A stretch of 64,000 nucleotides of DNA from the NCBI GenBank assembly GCA_964023275.1, contig OZ029913.1, positions 49,355,976-49,419,975 of the forward strand, read 5' to 3'. This DNA is from Norana najaformis. Lineage: Eukaryota; Annelida; Clitellata; Crassiclitellata; Hormogastridae. Shown here in pieces: positions 1 through 13,300 of the stretch (its first letter is position 1; every line of letters begins with the position of its first letter). Under the pieces are notes generated by a model that made no database searches, was not told where the DNA came from, and saw nothing but the letters and a program-made list of their open reading frames with translations. Both the position numbers and the translations under genes were made by a program.

Positions 1-840
1 CTGCCCCTGGGGTCGGGGTTTCAGGATTTCACCCTACACACAACAGGGTGACCCACTCCGAGCCGATCGCTTGCTTTACAGGCGGCCGCTTGTCGCTCTC
101 CAGTTTGAACCGGGCTATCGGCACCTGTTCCCTCAGGTGCTCCTTCGTAGCCCCTCGACAATGGTGTGTGACACCCCTCCGCCCCAGATTACATACTCTG
201 TCCCGATGATGACCAGTGGTCAGGGTGCAAGTCACTACTGCATCGATCGGTTGGCATTCAACCCATCTCTTTTAATATTTCCACATTAAGTGGGAAGCGG
301 TGGGCCCAATCTCCCTCTGTCCTGAATGGAAATCAGTCCTGTACGGAACACAGTCCTTTCAGACCATGTTCATGTACGGAACAAGGCCAACAGGCAAGGC
401 CAGTAAGCAGCCTGTTAGCTGCCTGACAGAACAGCTAGAGCAGACCTCACCAGTCGGCTCGTGCTTTTCACTTCTGCCACGACGAGATCACGCAGCAGAA
501 ATTCCTAAGCACTTCCTCTCATGGTATCCAACCAATCAACCTCAGTGAGGCAGGATGTCTCACTGCCATCTAACTTGGCCAACTGCTCAAAGCCGTGAAG
601 CGCGCTAAAAGCAAATCGCTGGAACTCTAGGGTACCACTGCGTATTTGAGTGGCACCATTAAAGCCCGTGAAGCTGCCACCAGACTTTACTGCAGCGACC
701 TTAGCCCCCATAGGTCACCACTCGTCCAGCTAAGCATTGCTCTGCAGGGTAGACTCACTGGGAACAGACTAACAGACTCACAAGCGAGTCATAGTTACTC
801 CCGCCGTTTACCCATAAGTTTTTAACCGAATCCATCCTTC
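1..840. other. No gene recognised
   Basis: No exon with convincing splice sites and no known protein or RNA family was recognised. Several short open frames overlap on both strands, none with recognisable motifs. The base composition looks richer in CG than the AT-rich DNA that follows, so this could be the end of a different repeat or of a neighbouring gene outside the window. Confidence 0.4.
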
Positions 841-869
841 ACCTTCCTGCTGTTCATAAATGTAGGGTG

Positions 870-1175
870 AGAGGACTTGTTCTTTATTTGTCTGTTGCTT
901 TTGATACAGTGGACCATTCTCTTCTTTTGCTTTGTCTCCAGCACTGGATTGGGATTTTCTGGTCCCATCCTACATTGGTTTGCTACTGATGTTAGCCCAC
1001 ACACTCAATCAGCATATTTAAATGATAATTATTCATCTAGTGCTTTGCTGACATGTGGCATCGCCTCGTGCTAGGTCCTCTTTTGTTTACATTATACACT
1101 AGGTACACTGCTTGACAATCATTCACTAGGATATCATTTCTATGCTGATGATACTCAAATTTACATTTCAACAGG
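870..1175 (+). mobile_element. L2/CR1-like LINE fragment, reverse transcriptase core
   Basis: With frameshifts, this reads as the reverse transcriptase core of a non-LTR retrotransposon: a remnant of the AFDTVDH block, then a GPILHWF block, a decayed PLLFTLYT block, and the catalytic YADDTQIYI box near 1137-1167. Stops and frameshifts make it inactive. The same family recurs at 21830-22870, where the box has decayed to NADNTQIYI. Confidence 0.8.
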
Positions 1176-1179
1176 TGCT

Positions 1180-2080
1180 ATTTACTTATAGGCCAGTTAT
1201 AAAAAGTAATATTTATAAATATTCTAATGATCACTGAGGCAGTGACAACACAGCAAAAAAAGGAAAACTTCTGTCTCATGCATTCTGAAACTTACATAAA
1301 GAGGTTGGCACATTTCCCTGACATATTTTCCAGCCATGCTGTGGTAGTTCCAATCAAGACGACCATGCCAGAAATATCCCGTTCTTCAAAAAAGTAAATG
1401 TTTGGCTAACATATTAAATTATAGCAGGCATAAAGCTGTACATGCAAAAACAAAATAATGTCTTATTGACTGATTGACTGACTGACCTGATATACATGGC
1501 AGAAACTACAATCACTGAGAGTGAAAGATAGAAATAGACAGAACAAAAGAAACAGAGTCAGATGAAGACTGAGATGAAATGTTTGCCTTTAGTCAGTGTC
1601 AGATGGACCAACCCACTCCTTGAGCTGCATAACTTGTTTCGGGTGAGCCCCATGCCTTGGCATCAACCACCATGTGCTGTTCTGTGCCATGGCCTTCTCG
1701 ACATGTCTTGCCAAGCATGTAGTATCCCACCTTTCTTCCATCACTCCTCAACAGTGTGCTGAGCCTTCAATTCTAGAGTATGTGGCCTAGCGCAGACTGT
1801 AGCACACTGCATTACAGCATGTTATAGAAGTAAATATTTGAACAAAAGCGCAACCCCAAAATGACAGCTTCAAGGCCTGAGACATCACAATATCGAAACC
1901 AGAAGCCATGCAGCTGAGTTCAGATATCATGAGGCCATGGCTAAACTGTGGCCAAACCGGCAGCCATGTGCTTTTACAAGTTGGCATGTAAACGAAAACA
2001 TGGCTGCTGTTTTGTATATTTACCTTATTCATTACTTTTAATTTCTTGCACAAATTTTGCTTTCAACATTCAGTTACGGC
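1180..2080. other. AT-rich intergenic DNA, no gene recognised
   Basis: No exon, RNA gene or transposon protein was recognised. Short open frames here have no motifs and no splice-site support. Confidence 0.4.
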
Positions 2081-2086
2081 TGAAAT

Positions 2087-3132
2087 CTACAGGCTCAGGT
2101 GAGGCAGGTTAACACTGTGGAACAGTATGTTTCTCAATTTTTGTATCTTTGGACAGACTTTGGTGAAGGGAGTGGCATGCCAGCACTCTCCACGTACACC
2201 TCTGATTGCCTGAGGTAAGTCAACCATGCCAAAACACAACCAAGGTCGAGAAAAAGGGCACTGTACATTCACCAGTGCATTCAGCAGTCAAAGGATAACT
2301 GAATAGGAATGTTTTTAGCTGTGATTTAAATGTCTTCAGTGAAGGGGACAACTTGACAGGAAGGCTGTTCCATGCCACAGGTCCACCAACCGTGAAGAAG
2401 CGTTCTCTGAATTTTGCTACAGTTCTACGGATGTGTAGTTGATTACTCATAGTTGATCGTAGTCGGTAAACCCGCTGCATATCTGCTGGTTGAATGCAGA
2501 AGTCGAATGTAGACAGTCTGAAGCACCGCCATTTAAAGCCTAGTATGTCGTCAGACACAGCTTGTAAGTGATCCACTGTGGGACACGCAACCAATGAAGA
2601 TTGTCCCGCAGCATGGCGGTGACATGGTCAGGTGGTATCTTGCCACAAATGAGATGGGTGGAAGAGTTTAACACAGATTGAATTTTGGCAAGTTGGCAGG
2701 ATGGCAGAACCGCCCATAGGCAGTTGCAGTAGTTGATTCAGGAGACTATGAAGCTGTAGACTAGCTTAATAGCTGCCGAGGTTGGAATTAGCCTTTGTAT
2801 GGATTTTATTTGATGCAGTTGATAGGCACAGCCTTTGAAGAGTTGACTGACCTGGGTCGACATAGTCATGCGGCTGTCCGTAAAGAAACCAAGGTTGCGA
2901 ATGGTGTTCGCTGGGTGCACATCTCCATCAGGAAGAGCGAAGCAACCTCTGTCGAGAAGGAGGTGATGCTGCTGGGTAGTGCATCACAGAAATTCTGACT
3001 TCGATGGGTTAAGTCTGAGAGGGTCTGCGGACGACCAATGGGAGATCCGTTCTCTACGTAGCAGCACTCGCAATTGATCTTGCAGTGATTTTTAATGCCT
3101 TTGAGGTACTGTTTTATCTTTTTGAACATCAT
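2087..3132 (-). mobile_element. L2/CR1-like LINE fragment, 3' half of ORF2
   Basis: On the minus strand, from high to low coordinates, pieces in different frames match the end of an L2/CR1-type ORF2. They are a KSEF-like segment near 3000, an IRNLGFFTDS block near 2890, a QLHQIKSIQRLIP block, and a C-terminal GGPVAWNSLPVKLSPS...FKSQLKTFLFSY segment (2220-2594). The last segment is typical of the end of these ORFs, shortly before the 3' UTR. It is inactive. Confidence 0.75.
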
Positions 3133-4279
3133 ATGATCCTCTGACCACTAAGGCCAATTACTGACCGAGTTCTCATCCATCATCATCCTTCATGCAGGAA
3201 TTCACTATCTTGTTGAGGCATCTAGCCACTTTAAACCCCAGCAGGTTGTGACAAGTTACTTAAAGACTCATGCAAAAGATAGAGACTTTTTCTGGACTAA
3301 CTATGACGCAGCTGACCTTGAGCTTTGGTCTGTTTCAGCATGTCAAAGATACCATACACACATGCAGTGGCTGCCTCAATCTCGTCATAAACTGTGATGA
3401 AATACTGCCAATCACAGTTGCACACAAACCTCTTTTCTCTCACCACAGCATTCCATTCCTTTACTTATGGCCACTGGTTACTGAAGTCATTTTCATGTTG
3501 AAAGTTGTTGGAGAAAAAGGCGCTTCATTGGTTCCCTGTCAATGGCCCTATGTGTCGGATCAATGTTCCCTCTAATCTATTTATGCCATGTGCACACTGG
3601 CCGACCACGTGCACAGTAACATTTGGGACTTGCTCTCTGGTCTTTGAAAGATTGCACATCTATTAGGCCTAAGCCAAAAGCTTTAAAGTTTAGTTGTATA
3701 AATAGGCTAATGACTAAGGACAACTTAAACTTATGTTAGATTGTCTCTGATTTCCCTAAGTGTTGTTGCTAGTGAGCTTACAAGTAGGCCTACATAATCC
3801 AAATTGATTATCTGACCACATCTGAAACAGTCTTGGCTCTTATCATACAGTTCAGGCAGTCAACCTGAAGTCGATTATGCATTTTGTCTTCATTGCATTC
3901 ACAAGGCTGAAGCTGCGCTTGCATTCTACACGAGATGCCAGGAAGGTGCATGGCACATACACCTATGCGCTGTGTAAACTCACTAAGTTCTTCAATATGC
4001 AGGATCTACATGCAAACAATCATCAATTTTTTATTTCATTCTCAATCTGCATCAAAGGTGAAAGTGGATTCGTGCATGTAGCTTCTTTGGTAAGAATAAA
4101 ATTACACAATGATTATCCTTATGAAAATTTTTTATGTCACACAGTCTCAACACAATGTAACTCGTGTGAAAGGCGTAATGGCTAAACTTAAAACAGATGA
4201 ATGTGCACTAATCTAAATTACAAATCCAATGTCCAGATAAACACATGCAGTATTTAGAAATGTACTGTTTGAAACCTAC
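3133..4279. other. No gene recognised; searched for the last kinase exon
   Basis: This lies downstream of the last kinase exon found. I searched the minus strand for the expected C-lobe end of a CLK kinase (a YF-H-G-x-L-x-W-D-E type exon and the final helix) and did not find it here or in 1-3132. Nothing else was recognised. Confidence 0.4.
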
Positions 4280-4359
4280 CTGGATTTTTTGGCTAATCTG
4301 TAAGGAACGGACCCAAGTATTCGTTCCATCATTGCTAAGTGCTCCCTGTTGTCATGAGT
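4280..4359 (-). CDS. CLK kinase exon (LAMMER signature)
   Basis: 80 bp, phase 0 to 2. The acceptor is CTGTTTAG and the donor is TCCAG|GTAGGT. It encodes [16 protein letters not shown] then [22 protein letters not shown] is the family's defining motif. The GT donor shows that more coding exon(s) must follow, at lower coordinates or outside the window. Confidence 0.95.
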
Positions 4360-7300
4360 CTAAACAGAAACACAATTATAAGAGTTATGCTATAAGCAAA
4401 ATTCAGTCATGGAATCATCATCTGATAGTAAATTTTCACTGATGAGAAGTCAGACAATGCTATACTCAAATGTAGTGAGTTGTGCAAATACTGACATCAT
4501 CGGTTCAATTCATAAAGCAGCTAAAATACCAGAGCAGTGCAGGATTCTCCTTCAGCAAGTCCACCATTCGAACATGAACCCTACAGTGGTGGATAACACA
4601 AGTGACAATGAACTCCTGCAGCATATAACATTCCTTGACTCTTTCCTGGAGATAGACTAGAGTTCTTGAAAGGCATGAATTTGGCCACCATCACCAACAT
4701 TTTGCTAAAATTTTTATAATAAATTTTCAGCAAGCTTCTAAAAAACAAATTCCAGTTGCTGGCTGAAATTATTTGCAGCAGTCAAATATCACTGGAAATT
4801 ATTTTCAATTCAGGTCAAGTGAAATGTGTGCAGATTTAATTTTAACATGATTTAAATTTCGTTTCTGTTTCTGGCTTTAACAAATACAATGAGTGACATA
4901 TGTACTTTGTTTCTCAACACTAAGTTCTTAACATTGTCACACTCCAATGCTGCCTGTGAGCTGACAATGCATCATTTTTTCCTCACAGGTCTACATACAA
5001 ACTGCACTTTGTCAGCCTGTTCAGTGAGCAGCCAGTTGGTGTTGATGATATGATGCTGACAGGAACAACGAAGTTTTAAGTAACATCGAGGTTGGTTAGT
5101 ACTTAGACGGGTGACTGTCCACAGAATACCATGCCAAATAAAGCCCACCCAGCTGTCCATTCTTTATTGGTTGGTAATTGAGTACAAGTGCATATTGGGA
5201 GGTTAAAGTGGCCTGTTGCTGCACAGCTGTGGTCCTTTTTGTACTTCAGCTGAATGATTCTTTGACCTTATGACCATGCTTCAGAGGAGTTTTGATAGCT
5301 GTGTAAAGAAATGTGTTACCTTTCCGTTTTTTAACTTTAAGACTGTTAGTCTTTTTGTGAAATATGTAACAACTTAGCCAAAGTTTAGACCAATTTCAAT
5401 GGAAACATTTATATGATAACTAATAGTGATGAGTATGTGGTAGTCTAGTTAGTTACCTTAGCGATAACTTCCTTCTTTTTGCCGTTTAAATGTGTTTAAT
5501 AGCAGAACTTAAAACCAAACAATACATAGCCCACCTACTGGTGCTTAAGAAAAGGAAAAACAATAGCCTGTCTCTGGGCGAGGGGAATTGAGCCCTCACC
5601 CAGAGCCGCAATACACAACAAATGTAAGAAAGGTAACAGGTCGTCCACGAAATCTTTGAGTAGAAACAGTGGTTTCTACTCAAAGATTTCTACTCAAAGT
5701 GAAGGATATTTGAGGTTAGTGATAGGTGGTTGTCAACTAGAACTCCGAGGTCATGTACATATGTTGACAGGGCAATATACACTGTGTCCGGAAAAATTCC
5801 AAGGCTCTAAAATATGAATGAAAAAACCATAGTAGATAATAATCAATTTAAAAATTTAAAAACCTTTTTGATCCGTACATAATTACCAACAAAATTCTTT
5901 GCAATTTATTAACGGCCCCTGTTTAAAATTACGTCACAGTGACGTATTTGAATTTTATATTTTGTAAAGAAAGTTGCTAGAAAAATGGCGTTCAGCGAGG
6001 AAGACAGTTAGTCAGTGGCGTGTACGTCTCGAAGCTTGCGTTGAAGCCAATGGCGGACATTTTGAACATAAATTATAGTTCAATAATATTTCAGGATTAA
6101 ACTGTTTTTGGAATTTTAAAAATCGATTAATGTTTACTAATTATTTTCATATTTACCGTAAAGCCTTGGAATTTTTCCGGACACAGTGTAGATATCAGAT
6201 AGCAGCACATCAGATAGTGGACAGTGATTGTCATAAAGCAAAGTGATAACTTTATGGGGACTGTTGAAAGCTCTGTAACTTCTAGATTTTCGAGAGTAGG
6301 TAGATGAAGCAGCTCAAAGGGGAACTTCGGTAGACTCTATCGTTGGCTATCAATTGACAAAACTGTGGCAGAAGTAGCTGTAAAACCCATAAGAATTGAA
6401 ACAACTGATCATCAAGAAATTCAGTAACTGTGGACGTCTTTGTGGGACGCCATCTTCGAAGACTGAGCAAGGAAAAGTGCACCAAGGCATGTCATCCTAC
6501 AACCTAGAGGTTTCCTAATGCAAGGGTCCAGGAGCCTGCATGCCATCAAGGGAGGTTTAAATAGTTTTAGTATTGTCATAATGCTAAACGTAATTGTTGT
6601 AATTAAACTTACGTCTGAGGTATCGAAGCCCAAAGTTGTAGTATGTACCTATAAAGACTATGTTATTTTCAACGATCTGAAAACCGGTGCTAAGCATCAT
6701 AAAGCTAATTGCACTTGTTGCAGTACGACTACAACTATCGTTGAAAAGTATGGCACAATGTCCAATTTTTCAAGACGTCTACAATGGTTCAAGTTCAGTT
6801 CGGCTGCCCTGCTTGGATTTTTGGGCAGAACAGTCAACTGTATTGCCACTACTACACTTAATGGCAGTTACAGTTTCAGCTGTTCCTGCCATGAGTGCGC
6901 CTGTTGAACGTGGGTTAAGCAGTGGGGGAATTTTTATGGACCCTCATCATGGCCAGAATATCTAATTTAGCATTTTTAAAGAGTAATTTAGACAAACTAC
7001 AATAACAATTCTTCCTGCATAAATATGCCTTTGAATTGCGTGTTTTATTGTATGTTGATGTTGATAGACTTTGACTCAGACATGGACTCGATTTTTAGTG
7101 ACTCAACTCGGACTCGAGCGTTGGACAACTTGGACTCGACTTGGACTTGAACACCTCTGGACTCGGACTCAACTCAGACTCAGCTTAGGCGGACTTAACT
7201 ACATCACTGTTATGCCATCAGATGATGGTAAATGTGCCATGTCCAGATATCCTTCACTCCACCAGGTCTGTGCAAGACAGGTATTTATCAGCAGCCAAGC

Positions 7301-10300
7301 TGTTTGGTCACCAAATGAAGAAAAATCACTCCTGATTCAACACTGCTTTAAGACAAATCTGTAATTTCCAGGCTGCAGGTGTCAAGTAAGTGCATGCACA
7401 ACACTGTCCAATCTGTTTACAGATCCAAAATGACAGCAGGACTTAGATTATCACACACCATCCAAAACCACAGAAATGTGTAAACTGGCACAGAAGTGGT
7501 GAGAACATAGAAGGATCAATTACTGAATGAACTATGTGTGAGGCCAACTTGATGCCTTGAAAGAACATCCATCGAATACACAAGATCCAAGCCTATGTGG
7601 ATAAGGACTGAAAAAATAAACTGAAACTTTTAAGTGCTGCTTTGAGCACTAGAAGAAGGTTTGGTCACTGAAACAAACACTGAAGCATATTAAAAGAGCT
7701 GCATATACCATATTTTCCAGGCTACAAGTCACATCTTTCAATAAGATGCAGTGATGCAAAAATTACAAATTTTTTAACAAATTAATACATCAGATGCACA
7801 GTTAATAAAGTCACAGTGTAGCTAAGGTCTTTAAAATTAAGTTTTTGTGGTGGGTGTCATAATAAATTTGAAAATAAACATACTTAGACAGCAAAACTTT
7901 ACATAAGAACTTTTAGTTTGATAGCTAACATGACGAGGAATTTAAATATGCAAAGAACACATTTTGACCCATTTTATGCCTACTTGCCTTGTGGGTGCAT
8001 TTCTCACAAATTAACTTTTGCAACTTTGATAGGTTTTCTCATGTACAGTCACATATCGTGCAACAAACTTTGATCAACAGCCCTAAACATCTGTGCATTA
8101 AGGGCTTGCTCAAGCAACTATAGTAAAACTTCGTTATAACAGACCTTGTTAAAACGGGCTTTTAGATAATACAGACTTTTTTTAGCCTGGGCCAAATTCC
8201 CATCTCTCACCATGTAAACTGCTAAGGTTACAATGGACTCGCTTATAACAGACTTTCGTTTAATACGGACCGATTATCAGGGCCACTGGCTGGGTACTGC
8301 CTCGGTTATAACAGACTGCAATCGATGGGAGGCCACAGGGCTGCTTTGCACCAATGATGTATCATGTCATGTCAGTTAGCGCTTGACATGATATATACAT
8401 ATTTTATGTGTACGCCAACCAGAACGGTGCCGAGTTAGCGATAAGCTGACATCAGGACAAGTGACTGCCAGATCGTTTCACAGGTGTTGGCATAACTTTG
8501 ACAGACCACCTCAGCAGATAATCAGGTGCTTTAATATTCTAACAACAGTATTTCGTTTTTTGGCACATTTGACATGAGACAATAGACGTGCCATCTCCTA
8601 ACCCCCACCACTGTGTCACAGAAGCATGGGAATGTTGAGACATGGCCGGTGCATACTGGCGCGAGACAAAGAATGCACTATCGCCTATACCTACACTCTC
8701 TCACAGGGACTTGTGCCAGCCACATCTCAACGTGCGCTGCAAAAACCCATGCCCCGCTTCGAAAATCCTGCGCATACCCTTGGTGTCAGGAGGGTCAGAT
8801 TCTGACTGTCTGGGCATAAACACATCCAAGTTTCTAGTCATTTGCAGTACACTCGTGTGATCAAAGCGATGCTGGAAAAAAGAAAACTGCTGGTCAACGT
8901 CGGATGCGACAGATGACTATGAAGGACTTCTTCTGAGGAGTTTAACATTACCTTATAAATAAGATAATAAAGAAATAAATTGGTTTCATTGATACTGTCA
9001 GTGCCCAATACGTGTCAAGTAGTCCTACGCGTAGTGTATGGTATGAACTGGTGGGTTTGGTTACAAAGGACCTCGGATATAATGGACGTTTACAACTGGT
9101 CCACAGAAGTCCATTATAATGAAGTTTTACTGTATACCAAGGATCTGTAAAGTCTGTCTTAAAAAGTGAGCACTAGACTAATCAGCTACCAAGTCAAATT
9201 AAAATTTTAAGCAGTGAAATTCTGACCTGAAACAAAGTGTAACCTGTATACAGTTCAAATATGATACATCCTGTACTCCACACATCACATGGCTGCGACC
9301 AACCAATTTCTAAAATATAAGTAGCTGGTTTAATTAATGTACAAAAAACTGTAGGCATGCTTACCTGAAGTGATTAAAAACAAAATATTTCAGAACATGT
9401 CAGCTACACATAGCATTCTAGAGCACTTTTAAAAACATGATTGTTGACCATGTTACATTCTGTCGTGACAATCAGATGTACGCTACAATGGAGCTACGGA
9501 AGTCCTTAGAATAGAACAGATAATACAATGCAACATTTAACTGTAATTGTAACTGTAACTGCATCACTTGTATAGCACCACTTCACAAGAAACATCAGTG
9601 GCACTTCCGACCTGGCAACACAAAACCAAAAATGAACAGAATGCTTTTCAAGCATTTTGGAAAGGAGGCCTAGAAAGACCGAGAAGCTCATGTGCAGTGT
9701 CATGCGTCATCTATTCGTATTGCTTCTACCTGATTCACACTAACTAGTAGTAGTAGCCGAACATAAATAGGTGACCTATTTGCTGACTAATATCAGAGAT
9801 CACTCTACAGTGCCAGTCCCTGGTCTCAGCACTGTTTCCCTATACTGTGAATTGTACTATAAAATCTAACCAATAGTTGCCTACAAAAATTTGCAACTTC
9901 AACTTCTTTAGTTGTATAAAGCGTTTAATCTCGGTATGACAACCAGTTCTTGAAAACAAAAACAACTTCAGACTTCTCAACTACATAAAAGTCACAACTC
10001 AGTATCTCCCTGCAATGTCAGCATTTTCAAATTTCAAATCTTGATGTACACGTCTCTCATACAGCTGCACAACTGTATATTACATCAAACTCTGTTTGCA
10101 TACTAATTAGATATTTGCTCATTATATATGCAAAACAAATCTGAACAAACATGAAGACAAAGCCTCCCAGGCTCAAGAAATCTTCAAGCTCCAACCAGTC
10201 AGGAAGTGCAACCTACCCTAGGCTCTGCTCCTCTGCCTGTACAGAAGCTCAAGTCAGCAGTTAGTCATACAGAGCAATGTAAGCTACACGTCCTCACCCT

Positions 10301-13300
10301 GTCAATCAAATGCGCTAAGAGCCTGAACACTAAGTCAGCATAATACACGGTGGGCTCAAATAAAAGCACCCTAATTACAAAGGTATCTGACATGCAGGTT
10401 GCAAAGCAGCTTATTCCAGAAAGATGAACTGACAACAGCAAAGCCTCTGTGCTGAACTGCATAAGCTTAGGCCTATGGGACAACCATGTCACTTTGTTCA
10501 GAACCACAAAAAAATTCACCAACTGGCAGTGATTACAATCAGGGAGCCCAAAGTCTTCAACAGTTTTGTTAGGCTGAAAGTGACAAATCCAGGAGTTGTT
10601 ATCAACAATGAGCAGACAATGAAAGAACATGCTACTTCGAGCTATGCCAGCTAAGACAGGTCTGATCATTGCTCTCACTCTCACACACCAAAAAGAGTTA
10701 CGCTCGTGCCCTCATCAGCAGTCAATTACTCTAACAGTTGGGACTGTAACAACCTGCTAACTGGCATGACCAAGAGGCTGCTCAAGAGGCTGCTCAAGAG
10801 GCTGTAGAGTGTCCAGAATGCTACAGCTAGGTTCGACGCAGAGGTGTGGAAATCTGATTACATAAACTCATGATTCGAGATTGGCACTGGCTGCAACAAA
10901 TTTATAAATTTATAATTTACAAATTTATTTCAAACTGCAATGCTGGTCTACAAGTGTCTGCATAGATGACAAAAGAAGAGACGGGGAGACATGAATGAAC
11001 AAGACCTAAAGCTCCTCAGACTGAAGAAGGAAGATACTGGAGATATAAAATGAGTGGAAAGAAGGATCCACATGGCTGCTCCTCCCCTATGAAGGTTTAA
11101 TTCCAGCCAGAAGGAGAGAAGTGTTTGCATAGGATGGCATGACTATGCTTAGCCAAAGACTGCATTCCAGGTTTTTCGGTTCCTGGTCGGTCTCAATTAT
11201 GTTTTGGAAAACCTATAAACCAGCACGGTCCAGAAAGCAATCATTATGCACACAGGAAATTCAGCCCAATGGTCTGAAATGCAGAAAGAAACTGAAAACT
11301 TACTTTTCCATGACATCTGACTAGGCCAAGCTACTGCTAGCATCCAGTGCATTTAGTTACATTGATATGTGCTTTATAAATTATCTTATAATGAAGTCTC
11401 TGATTCAAATTATTTTTGATGTCTGGCACGTTAATCTCTTAATATTCATTTTTCATGATTATGATGATAATGAACATGATATAATAATGGCTACTGATGA
11501 TGATGATGATGACGATGATGATGTCACCATGATGATGATGGTGATGATGATGGCCAAAAATAAATAAACAAGAAAATGATTGACATTTACAAGGCCTAAG
11601 TGGAGCTATTTTACTAAAAGTGAATTTGTTCGATATCAAGACTGACATTTAGGCCTACTCCTAACTTCATCAGCAGATGTCACTAACAATAAATAATTGA
11701 TTTAATTTTTCTTTGGTCACCCTTCTGCTGCAGGTTATACACTTAAAAATTTTCTGAAAATTTCTCACATATGTTGCTCATTTCTATAAGTCGCATCCAT
11801 CAAAACACAGGTCAAAATCTGCCCAGAAAATTCTGTATATACACGATGATATGGTATGCCTATGGCACTTAGACTGAACAATGGGACAACCTTTATGTAT
11901 CAAGGAGGTTATATCAAGGTTGTCTCTCAGAAATCAACGCATAAAATTACCTAAGATGACTTCTGGAGCTCTGTAATGTCGTGTTGACACCACTGTGCTG
12001 TGATGTTCATGGTTGAATGTAGCAGAACCAAAATCAATAAGTTTAATGTCACAGCATTTCACCTTTTTTATGTGTCTTTTCTGAAAAAGATACAAATGTG
12101 ATTTAACTTGTACTTATTTTTAGTAATTTTTCACCAAGTTGAATCAATTAAAGATTTTATGGAAGAATTCGTTAATCACAAGTGTGAACAAAATTTATGA
12201 CATATATTTGGGATTTTCAGTGTGCAAATACACAAGGTATGGCTCTCTTCATGCAAACCAACATTTCATTTCATTTTCTTGGACGGGTTTAAAATTTCTC
12301 CTGGACAAACAATTATCATTAAGTGATATTAGTATAATGTTGGTAACTTTGTTCAAACTTTGACAAATGCACATATCCAAATACATCAGACAACTCAGCC
12401 ACAGTAGCCAAACTACTTGTAATTTTGTAAGTGCATACTTATATAGCACCTCTTCAATGGTTTTGCGTAGCTGATCACAGAGGTAAATGATAAATCTGTG
12501 TAAATGAGCCGCACTGCGTAAAATTGACCAAAGGGTTTCAAGAAACAAAAAGGTCTACAATACTTAACAAGCAACTGAAATTGAAAGAATCTTACTCTTT
12601 TGACATTGTAGACAGAGTCAGCATCTGAACTAACAAACAAGATGTTTTCTGGTTTCAGATCTGTATGAGTGAGCTGGTTCTCGTGAAGAACTGAAAGAAA
12701 TTCTGTACATGATTAGCATTATTAAAAAGCAATAACATTTGTGATTTACACCATTACTGATTATTTGGGTGGTCACTTGATGTTGTTGATACTATGCTGA
12801 CCATGATGTTAAGCATCACTGAGCCCAGTTAGTACTTGGACAGGTGACCATCTGTGATTGTGCACAATTAAAGAACTTATCTGTGTTTTGCACAATTGAA
12901 CCACTTAACTTCCTGCTACCTGCATTCATGCCATCTTCACTGGCCTGGTGCAATCGACTGGATGCCCTCTGAAACTGAATTAGTTCAGCCAGTCTCCACG
13001 AGGTCTTATTCTGGTCCAAAGCTCTGCAAACGATTAACAATTCTGCTTAACTGCCTGTAAACTTGCTTCTCTTGCATCAGCCTGTAGTTCTGGTCTGGTT
13101 CACACATTCAATCTCAGCCTGAGTCTGCCTGCACCTTCTTGATATTATCAACATTTTTTATAATCTTCACTGCCACGCTTTTGTTGTTCCTGAAATATAC
13201 GATAGAAAAAAACTAAATAAAATTGTAATTAGAATGTACTATGTTTATCCCTCAATTGTCACCAAAGAATTTCCCAACAACCAGCAGATCAATACAGTGC

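Noticed and set aside
5058..5140. Functional 5S rRNA gene
   Set aside because: The 5' third is missing, box A and the 3' region are mutated, and the flank is shared with a second partial copy.
10265..10684. 139-codon minus-strand ORF
   Set aside because: No motif, atypical composition, and adjacent to a plus-strand LINE remnant. Probably chance.
11367..11648. ORFs with poly-Asp, poly-Met or poly-His runs
   Set aside because: They are translations of the GAT/ATG microsatellite.
13138..13195. Second copy of the VAVKIIKN exon as a true alternative exon
   Set aside because: It lacks the second half, has no matching donor and runs into a stop, so it is annotated as a duplicate fragment instead.
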